Source: Acidimicrobiaceae bacterium (GTDB lineage: Bacteria > Actinomycetota > Acidimicrobiia > Acidimicrobiales > RAAP-2). From it: a stretch of DNA of 10,044 bases. Below the pieces are notes generated by a model. The model ran no database searches. It saw only the letters and a list, made by a program, of their open reading frames with translations, and was not told the origin of the DNA. Position 1 is the stretch's first letter, and each line of letters begins with the position of its first letter. The translations under genes and the position numbers were made by a program. The DNA lies in contig PMAL01000100.1 in NCBI GenBank assembly GCA_003152555.1, forward strand, positions 17,476 to 27,519, in the 5' to 3' direction. This document shows, piece by piece, positions 1-5,777 of this stretch.

Positions 1-1503
1 CCGCCGCACCACGACATCTATTCCATTGAGGACCTGGCCCAACTGATTTACGACCTCAAGTGCGCCAACGATCAGGCTCGCATCCACGTGAAGCTCGTGA
101 GCGAACAGGGCGTGGGCACCATTGCCGCGGGCGTGGCCAAAGCGCACGCTGACGTGATCCTCATCTCGGGCCACGACGGCGGCACGGGCGCGGCACCGCT
201 GTCATCGCTGAAGCACGCCGGCACCCCGTGGGAGATTGGTCTGGCCGAAGCCCACCAGACGCTGGCCGCGAACGGCCTGCGCAGTCGGGTGGTGCTCCAG
301 GTGGATGGGCAACTAAAAACCGGCCGCGACGTGATCATGGCGGCCCTGCTCGGTGCCGAGGAGTTCGGCTTTGCGACCGCACCGCTCGTTGTGTCGGGTT
401 GCGTGATGATGCGCGTCTGTCACCTTGACACCTGTCCCGTAGGCATCGCCACGCAAAACCCCGTGTTGCGTGAGCGCTTCACCGGTCAGCCGGAATTTGT
501 CGAGAACTTCTTTGAATTCATCGCCCAAGAAGTCCGTGAGTATCTGGCCCAGCTGGGCGCGCGCACGCTCGATGAGATCATTGGCGACACGACGCGCATC
601 AGCGTGGACACGCCGGGCGAGGCGGACAACGATCTCGATCTCAGCGCGCTGCTCGCGGTCGTGCACCCCGACCAACGCCACCAGAGCATGAAGCAGGACC
701 ACGGGCTCGACGGGGCGCTCGATTGGACATTCCTCGACGACGCGGTGAGCGCAGCCAACAAGGGCGCGGCACTGAGGGTGCGCACCAAGATTCGCAACGT
801 CCACCGTGCGGTGGGCACGCTGACCGGCAGCGCGATCACCCGTTCACTGGGCGCGCGCACGTTGAGCGACGATCAGATTCAGATCTACCTGGAAGGTTCG
901 TCAGGCCAAAGCCTGGGCGCGTTCATTCCCGCCGGCCTCACCTTGCGCCTCACGGGTGACGCCAATGACTACGCCGGCAAGGGCCTGTCGGGCGGACGCA
1001 TCATCATTCGCCCCTTTGACGAATCAACCTTCGCCAGCGACGAGAACATCATCGCGGGCAACGTCATTGGTTACGGCGCAACGAGCGGAGAGATCTTCAT
1101 CAGTGGTGTCGTGGGCGAACGCTGCGGCGTGCGCAACTCTGGCGCCACCATCGTGGTCGAGGGCACCGGGGACCACGCCTGTGAGTACATGACCGGGGGA
1201 GTGGTGGTGATTCTGGGCGACGTCGGTCGCAACCTCGCCGCCGGCATGTCGGGCGGCACGCTCTATCTCTATGACCCCGACCAGAAGATCTACGACCACC
1301 TCAGCGCGGGCGTCTACGAGATCGATCCACTGGAGTACGAGGACGACGAGAAGTTACTCGCGCTGCTTGCGCGCTATCGAGACGAAACGGGCTCAAAGAA
1401 GGCTGAGGCGCTGCTGGAGAGTTGGCGCGAAGCTCGGATGGTGTTCGTGCGGGTCGAAACCTCGGAGTACCAGCGAATGCGTGACGAGATGCGCAATGGC
1501 TAA
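1..1503 (+). CDS. gltB: Glutamate synthase (GOGAT) large subunit, C-terminal third (5' end outside window)
   Basis: This is the C-terminal 500 residues of the GOGAT alpha subunit, which makes two glutamates from glutamine and 2-oxoglutarate in the cytoplasm. The frame is open from base 1, so a GTG at 88 is an internal valine and not a start. The sequence shows the end of the FMN/synthase domain with SGHDGGTGAAP (partial residues 56-66). It also shows the 3Fe-4S signature C134-X5-C140-X4-C145, in the context CHLDTCPVG. From about residue 260 to 470 comes the glycine-rich GXGXG beta-helix domain (LSGGRIIIRP, GATSGEIFISG, GMSGGTLYLYD). Family members are about 1500 residues long, so the amidotransferase domain and most of the FMN domain lie upstream. 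The stop TAA at 1501-1503 lies inside the start region of gltD, which supports co-translation of the two subunits. No frameshift or missing cluster cysteine is seen. Confidence 0.97.
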   Translation, partial: PPHHDIYSIEDLAQLIYDLKCANDQARIHVKLVSEQGVGTIAAGVAKAHADVILISGHDGGTGAAPLSSLKHAGTPWEIGLAEAHQTLAANGLRSRVVLQVDGQLKTGRDVIMAALLGAEEFGFATAPLVVSGCVMMRVCHLDTCPVGIATQNPVLRERFTGQPEFVENFFEFIAQEVREYLAQLGARTLDEIIGDTTRISVDTPGEADNDLDLSALLAVVHPDQRHQSMKQDHGLDGALDWTFLDDAVSAANKGAALRVRTKIRNVHRAVGTLTGSAITRSLGARTLSDDQIQIYLEGSSGQSLGAFIPAGLTLRLTGDANDYAGKGLSGGRIIIRPFDESTFASDENIIAGNVIGYGATSGEIFISGVVGERCGVRNSGATIVVEGTGDHACEYMTGGVVVILGDVGRNLAAGMSGGTLYLYDPDQKIYDHLSAGVYEIDPLEYEDDEKLLALLARYRDETGSKKAEALLESWREARMVFVRVETSEYQRMRDEMRNG

Positions 1504-2926
1504 GCCCACCGGATTCTTAGAGTTCAGTCGTCAGGGGCCCACAATGCGTCCGGTGCCCGTGCGCCTGCGCGACTGGCACGAGGTCTACGAACCCCAGGAA
1601 GACAGCCAGGTCGTCCAACAGGCCACGCGCTGCATGGACTGCGGCATACCGTTCTGCATGCAGGGTTGTCCGCTCGGCAACCGTATTCCCGACTTCAACG
1701 ACCGTGTCTACCGTTCCCAGTGGGAGCAGGCGGCGATCCAGCTCTTCAGCACGAACAACTTCCCGGAGTTCACCGGCCGACTTTGTCCGGCTCCGTGTGA
1801 GTCGGCCTGCGTGCTGGGCATTGGCAGCGACCCCGTCACGATTGAGCGCATTGAGTATGAAGTTGCCGAGCATGCGTTCACGAATGGCTTTGAGGTGGCG
1901 AGTGCGACGGACACCAAGACCGGTAAGCACGTAGTCGTGGTGGGGTCCGGTCCGGCCGGACTGGCCGCCGCCGCCCAACTGCGCAGTGTGGGTCACGACG
2001 TCGCCGTCTACGAGCGCAATGACGCCATTGGCGGGCTGCTGCGCTACGGGATTCCGGAATTCAAGTTGGAAAAGGCGGTCCTCGATCGACGCATCGAGGT
2101 CATGGAGAGTTCGGGCATTACCTTTCACCCCAACGTCACGGTGGGCGAGGGGGGCACGCCCCTATCGGACCTGCAAAGCAACTTTGACGCGGTGGTGCTC
2201 GCCGTGGGATCCACCATTCCCCGTCTCATCAACGTCGAGGGCGCGCAACTTGACGGTATCTATCCGGCGATGACGTACCTGGAAGCTTCTAACCGCGCCG
2301 TTCGCGATGGCGTGGAGACCACCATCAACGCAGAGGGGCTCCACGTGATCATCTTGGGCGGCGGTGACACGGGCGCGGACTGTCTGGGCACGCTGCACCG
2401 CCAGGGCGCGACGTCGGTCATTCAGATTGAGATCCTCGACCAACCGCCCATCACGCGACCGGCCAGCGAGCCCTGGCCCACCATGGCGCGGCTGCTTAAA
2501 AGCACCTCGGCCCACCTCGAAGGCGGAGAGCGCGTGTTTTCATCCGAGACACTCGAGTTTCGCGGCGAGAGACGGCTCGAGGAGTTGGTCCTGCGTGACA
2601 ACGCCAGCGGAGAACTCGTGCACACGCGCGCCGACATGGTACTGATCGCGGCCGGATTCGTGGGTCCGGAACTAGACGACCTCGGCCTTAACGCCGAGCC
2701 CTACCTCACGGCGCGTGGCACGTTGGCAGTCGACCACGAGTGGAGATTGTCCACGGCGAGCGAGGCGTCGCCCGTCTTTGCCTGCGGCGACGCCGTGCGT
2801 GGCCAGAGCTTGATTGTCTGGGCTATCGCTGAGGGTCGCAGCGCGGCCCGCGCGATTGACGCTCATCTTCGCGAAGGGCCCTCAATCTTGCCGGCCCCCG
2901 TCAGCCCTTACGAACTTTCCTGGTAG
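1496..2926 (+). CDS. gltD: Glutamate synthase (NADPH) small subunit
   Basis: This is the beta subunit of GOGAT, 476 residues. It takes electrons from NADPH through FAD and passes them via Fe-S clusters to the GltB FMN site. The N-terminal ferredoxin-like part has C46-X2-C49-X4-C54-X3-C58 (CMDCGIPFCMQGCPLGN) and a second cysteine set C97, C101, C105. The FAD Rossmann motif GSGPAG is at 150-155 and the NADPH motif GGGDTGADC at 288-296. The C-terminal FAD-contact region reads ACGDAVRGQSLIVWAIAEGR (429-448). The ATG at 1496 was chosen because MAKPTGFLEF matches the usual GltD N-terminus. The frame stays open further upstream, to about 1271, but only as a shadow of gltB. The start overlaps the gltB stop by 8 bases and has only a weak purine-rich stretch before it (GACGAG), so translational coupling is likely. 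Length is normal for the family. Confidence 0.97.
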   Translation: MAKPTGFLEFSRQGPTMRPVPVRLRDWHEVYEPQEDSQVVQQATRCMDCGIPFCMQGCPLGNRIPDFNDRVYRSQWEQAAIQLFSTNNFPEFTGRLCPAPCESACVLGIGSDPVTIERIEYEVAEHAFTNGFEVASATDTKTGKHVVVVGSGPAGLAAAAQLRSVGHDVAVYERNDAIGGLLRYGIPEFKLEKAVLDRRIEVMESSGITFHPNVTVGEGGTPLSDLQSNFDAVVLAVGSTIPRLINVEGAQLDGIYPAMTYLEASNRAVRDGVETTINAEGLHVIILGGGDTGADCLGTLHRQGATSVIQIEILDQPPITRPASEPWPTMARLLKSTSAHLEGGERVFSSETLEFRGERRLEELVLRDNASGELVHTRADMVLIAAGFVGPELDDLGLNAEPYLTARGTLAVDHEWRLSTASEASPVFACGDAVRGQSLIVWAIAEGRSAARAIDAHLREGPSILPAPVSPYELSW

Positions 2927-2950
2927 CGCCACGCCGGCGCTCGCAGTTTT
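2925..2950 (+). terminator. Possible weak terminator hairpin at the gltD stop codon
   Basis: AGCGCC (2925-2930) and GGCGCT (2936-2941) are perfect inverted repeats with a 5-base loop, and the left arm overlaps the gltD stop codon. TTTT follows at 2947-2950, five bases after the stem. A 6-bp stem, a gap and only four T residues make a weak intrinsic terminator at best. It would separate gltBD from the acyl-CoA ligase gene. It could also be a chance hairpin in GC-rich DNA. Confidence 0.3.
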
Positions 2951-2976
2951 GTAGCATCGTCGCAACGGCGTCCATC

Positions 2977-2982
2977 AGGGGG
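2977..2982 (+). promoter_or_regulatory. Ribosome binding site of the acyl-CoA ligase gene
   Basis: AGGGGG lies four bases before the ATG at 2987. It is the clearest Shine-Dalgarno-like sequence I found in the window. It favours the first ATG over the in-frame ATG four codons later (MQSTM). Together with the 60-base gap it suggests that this gene is translated independently of gltD. Confidence 0.6.
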
Positions 2983-2986
2983 AACC

Positions 2987-4603
2987 ATGCAGAGCACGAT
3001 GCAAGACGGACCACTCCTCATCAGCGGGATCATTCGCCACGGTCAGACGGTCTATGCCGACAAGAAGATCTTCACGGTCACGCCCGAGGGCGTGGAGGAA
3101 GCGACCTTTTTCCAAGTCGCCCAACGGGCCGAGCAATTGGCCGCCGCCTTAACGAAACTCGGCGTGCAGCGCGACGACCGCGTGGCCACGTTCATGTGGA
3201 ACAACCAGACCCACGTCGAGGCCTACATCGCCATCCCCTGCATGGGCGCAATCCTGCACACGCTGAACATCCGACTCTTCCCCGAGCAGTTGGCCTTCAT
3301 CATCAATCACGCCCAGGACAAGGTCATCATTGTCGACGCGTCGCTGGTCCCGTTGCTCGCCAAAGTGCGTGACCAGATCCCCACCGTCGAACACATCATC
3401 GTGAACGGTCCCGACTCGACTGGCCTCCTCGGCGAGACCATTGACTACGAGACATTCATCGAGAGCGAAGCACCGGGATTCGAGTGGCCCGAGCTGGACG
3501 AAAAGTCGGCGGCCATCCTGTGTTACACCTCGGGCACCACCGGTGACCCCAAGGGAGTGATGTACTCTCATCGCTCCACCTGGCTGCACTCAATGGCCTC
3601 GACGTCGGCTAACTCCATTGGCTTTAGCGAGCGCGACCGCGTGTTGCTCATTGTGCCGATGTTCCACGTCAATGCCTGGGGTGCCGTCTTCACGGCCTAC
3701 TTCTGCGGCGGCGAACTGATCATGCCCCAGATGTTCTTGCAGGGAGAACCGATCGTCAAAATGATCCGCGAACTGCGCCCGACATTTTCGCTCGGGGTGC
3801 CCACCATCTGGAACGACGTACTGCGCGCCGCCGAGAACAATCCCGACGTCGACTTCTCGAGCCTGCGCGGACTGCTCGCCGGCGGCTCGGCCGTGCCGCG
3901 GGTCATGATCGAGGCCTTCCACGACAAGTACGGCATCGACCTCATCCAGGGCTGGGGCATGACCGAGAGCAGCCCGTTGGCGGCCGTCTCCATTCCTCCG
4001 GTGGGCACGCCAAAGGATAAAGAAATTGATTTTCGCGTCAAGGCCGGGCGCGTCGTGGGCGGCGTGGAAATACGCATCACCGACGAGCAGGGCACGGTAC
4101 TGCCGCGCGACGGTGTGGCGTTGGGCGAATACGAATTGCGCGGGCCCTGGATCACCGGCTCCTACTTCAAGGTCGACGACCCCGATAAGTTCCACGACGG
4201 CTGGCTGCGCACGGGTGACATCGGCACGATTGACGCGCTCGGTTTCATGGTGATCAGCGACCGCACCAAGGACGTCATCAAGTCCGGTGGTGAGTGGATC
4301 AGTTCGGTCATGTTAGAAGTGACGATGATGGCCCATCCGGCCGTATTCGAAGCGGCCGTGGTCGCCGTACCCGATGAGAAATGGCAGGAGCGGCCCTTGT
4401 GCTGCGTGGTGCTGCGCCCGGGCATGACCGCGACCCCGCAAGAGTTGCGCGAATTTCTCGCCCAGCGCGTGGTCAAATGGTGGCTGCCCGAGAACTGGAC
4501 GATGCTGGAGTCAATCCCCAAAACGAGCGTTGGCAAGTTCGACAAGAAAGTGCTGCGCGCCCAGTACCACGACGAGGCGCTTGACATTGTGGTCCTTCGT
4601 TGA
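2987..4603 (+). CDS. AMP-forming acyl-CoA synthetase, AlkK/DmdB-like (medium/long-chain fatty acid-CoA ligase)
   Basis: This 538-residue ligase of the ANL adenylating superfamily should convert a carboxylic acid, ATP and CoA to acyl-CoA, AMP and PPi. All core motifs are present in order: P-loop-like YTSGTTGDPKG (180-190), FHVNAWG (226-232), GWGMTES (322-328), WLRTGD (406-411), the hinge region DRTKDVIKSGGEWIS (425-439) and PKTSVGKFDKK (511-521) with the catalytic lysine K517. The N-terminal PLLISGIIRHG and the RLFPEQLAFIINHAQDK segment recall the AlkK-type medium-chain ligases and the methylmercaptopropionate-CoA ligase DmdB. Substrate cannot be settled from sequence alone, since fatty acid, branched or aromatic acid and DMSP-derived acid are all possible. 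There is no signal peptide or membrane segment, so it is presumably cytoplasmic. The stop TGA shares its last base with the ATG of the next gene (TGATG), so the two are probably co-translated. No beta-oxidation gene is adjacent within the window. Confidence 0.92.
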   Translation: MQSTMQDGPLLISGIIRHGQTVYADKKIFTVTPEGVEEATFFQVAQRAEQLAAALTKLGVQRDDRVATFMWNNQTHVEAYIAIPCMGAILHTLNIRLFPEQLAFIINHAQDKVIIVDASLVPLLAKVRDQIPTVEHIIVNGPDSTGLLGETIDYETFIESEAPGFEWPELDEKSAAILCYTSGTTGDPKGVMYSHRSTWLHSMASTSANSIGFSERDRVLLIVPMFHVNAWGAVFTAYFCGGELIMPQMFLQGEPIVKMIRELRPTFSLGVPTIWNDVLRAAENNPDVDFSSLRGLLAGGSAVPRVMIEAFHDKYGIDLIQGWGMTESSPLAAVSIPPVGTPKDKEIDFRVKAGRVVGGVEIRITDEQGTVLPRDGVALGEYELRGPWITGSYFKVDDPDKFHDGWLRTGDIGTIDALGFMVISDRTKDVIKSGGEWISSVMLEVTMMAHPAVFEAAVVAVPDEKWQERPLCCVVLRPGMTATPQELREFLAQRVVKWWLPENWTMLESIPKTSVGKFDKKVLRAQYHDEALDIVVLR

Positions 4604-4800
4604 TGGAGCCATTTCACGAGCTCGCCGACGAGATCGCGAACCTAGAGCACCGCGTGTCCGACGCCATCTTCGACACCCTGCGCGAACAGGTTCGCTCGGG
4701 CGGATCCGAACAGGCCAAGGAACTCGAGCGCCGACTCTCCAAGGTTCGCCGAAGTCTGCAGAAGGCGGAAATGCTGCTGCGCGCGAGCAGTGAGGACTAG
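4603..4800 (+). CDS. Small charged helical protein of unknown function (65 aa)
   Basis: I do not recognise this gene. It encodes 65 residues beginning MEPFHELADEIANLEHRV and ending LLRASSED. It appears to form two amphipathic helices, about residues 4-31 and 36-62, separated by the turn RSGGS. Hydrophobic positions L8, I11, L14, V18, I22 and L26 in the first helix, and L41, L45, V48, L52 and L58 in the second, are spaced as in a helical hairpin or coiled coil. The protein has no cysteine, no membrane segment and no signal peptide. The ATG at 4603 overlaps the stop of the ligase gene by one base (TGATG) and has no Shine-Dalgarno sequence. A TTG one codon earlier is less likely. The stop TAG at 4798-4800 overlaps the stop of the convergent gene. 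Tight coupling and the regular heptad-like pattern support a real gene. A role with the ligase, or as a small oligomeric structural protein, is inference only. Confidence 0.7.
   Translation: MEPFHELADEIANLEHRVSDAIFDTLREQVRSGGSEQAKELERRLSKVRRSLQKAEMLLRASSED
4797..4800. other. Convergent stop codons sharing one CTAG palindrome
   Basis: The + strand gene ends with TAG at 4798-4800, and the - strand gene ends with TAG read from 4799-4797. Both stops therefore lie in the 4-base palindrome CTAG, with no intergenic bases. No hairpin with a T-run was found around the junction, so transcripts from both sides probably run into each other. Confidence 0.9.
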
Positions 4801-5777
4801 TCAACCCACTTGTTGATCGCGTCGATGATGAGGCGCAGATTGGCGTAGTTGCGGTGTTCGAAATTGAACGTCACGCTGGATTCCTCGACCTTGAATCCAT
4901 CTCCGGAGGCGAATATCGGCACGAGTCCCGCCAGGTCTTCTAGTTGTTCGCTCGTAGGAAGTTGTCGCACCACGACTGCCGCGCGACCTTCGGCGATGGT
5001 CGTACTGATGTAGTTCGAATAGAAGCGCTCTATCTCCTGGACGGCGGCATCAACGTCGTGAGAGAGGTGCACGAGGCACATGTCGGACGCCCCGATGTAC
5101 TCGCCGCCGATGACCTCATCGTTGATGAATTGCAGCCACTTCTCCCAGAACGTGCCGCCGGGCCGGTCCACCAGCACGACGGGAGCGGGGTCGGTCTTGC
5201 CGGTGTGCAGCAACGTCAGAATTTCGAACGCTTCGTCCAATGTCCCGAGACCGCCCGGGAACGCCACGAAGGCTCGTGACTCTCGGGTCATGGCGACTTT
5301 GCGAGTGAAGAAATACTTCATCGACACCAAGTTGTTCTCCACGTCAATGAAGGGGTTGGCGCCCTGCTCAAACGGCAACTTGATATTGACGCCCAAGGTG
5401 TTCTCGCGACCGGCTCCTTCGGACGACGCCTCCATAATCCCGCCCCCGGCTCCCGTGATTGTCATCCAGCCGCGTTCGGTCATCATGGCGCTTAAGGATC
5501 GCGCCATGGCGTAGAGCGGATTGCTCGGCGTCGTACGGGCCGATCCGAAGACCGTCACCTTGGGACGCTCGCGCCAGGGCGCGAAGAGCGAGGACGCGTC
5601 GAGCAACTCGTCGAGGGCGCTCAGCGCCACGGTCAGGTCGACGGCGTTGGGTCCGAACCCTCCGCGGTCGAGGACTTTTTCTAGGAGGTCGCGCAGCGCC
5701 TCGACCTTCTCGGGCGACTGCGTGGTATCGAGTTCGACCTCAGCGAGGAAGGCCGTGACGAGGTCGGCGATGCTCAC
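4797..5777 (-). CDS. LOG-family protein (nucleotide 5'-monophosphate phosphoribohydrolase-like, TIGR00730-type Rossmann fold)
   Basis: This 326-residue protein has the LOG ('lysine decarboxylase-like') Rossmann core. Visible motifs are VTVFGSART (74-82), ITGAGGGIMEA (107-117), RKVAMTRESRAFVAF (159-173) and the diagnostic PGGLGTLDEAFE (174-185). Characterised relatives cleave nucleoside monophosphates, including cytokinin ribotides, to base and ribose 5-phosphate; the old 'lysine decarboxylase' label is wrong for this family. The core spans about 70-255. It is preceded by a 70-residue helical-looking extension (SPEKVEALRDLLEKVL) and followed by about 65 residues ending NLRLIIDAINKWVD, so it is larger than minimal LOG proteins of about 180-200 residues. 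The start is GTG at 5777, overlapping the fbiC stop in GTGA. No clear Shine-Dalgarno sequence precedes it, so coupling to fbiC is likely. The true substrate is not known from sequence. Confidence 0.88.
   Translation of the reverse strand: MSIADLVTAFLAEVELDTTQSPEKVEALRDLLEKVLDRGGFGPNAVDLTVALSALDELLDASSLFAPWRERPKVTVFGSARTTPSNPLYAMARSLSAMMTERGWMTITGAGGGIMEASSEGAGRENTLGVNIKLPFEQGANPFIDVENNLVSMKYFFTRKVAMTRESRAFVAFPGGLGTLDEAFEILTLLHTGKTDPAPVVLVDRPGGTFWEKWLQFINDEVIGGEYIGASDMCLVHLSHDVDAAVQEIERFYSNYISTTIAEGRAAVVVRQLPTSEQLEDLAGLVPIFASGDGFKVEESSVTFNFEHRNYANLRLIIDAINKWVD

Noticed and set aside
1271..1495. Extended N-terminus for gltD reaching back to 1271
   Set aside because: The extra 75 codons overlap the gltB coding end and read as an Arg/Ser/Thr-rich shadow peptide. 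MAKPTGFLEF from 1496 matches the family start.
2952..2957. TAGCAT as a -10 promoter element before the acyl-CoA ligase gene
   Set aside because: It fits a loose TANNNT pattern, but there is no matching -35 element at the usual distance, and such hexamers are common by chance.
3590..4195. 201-codon open frame on the - strand opposite the acyl-CoA ligase
   Set aside because: It is antisense to a complete, motif-rich ligase and its composition looks like a GC-rich shadow. The same applies to a 203-codon frame at 1517-2128 opposite gltD.
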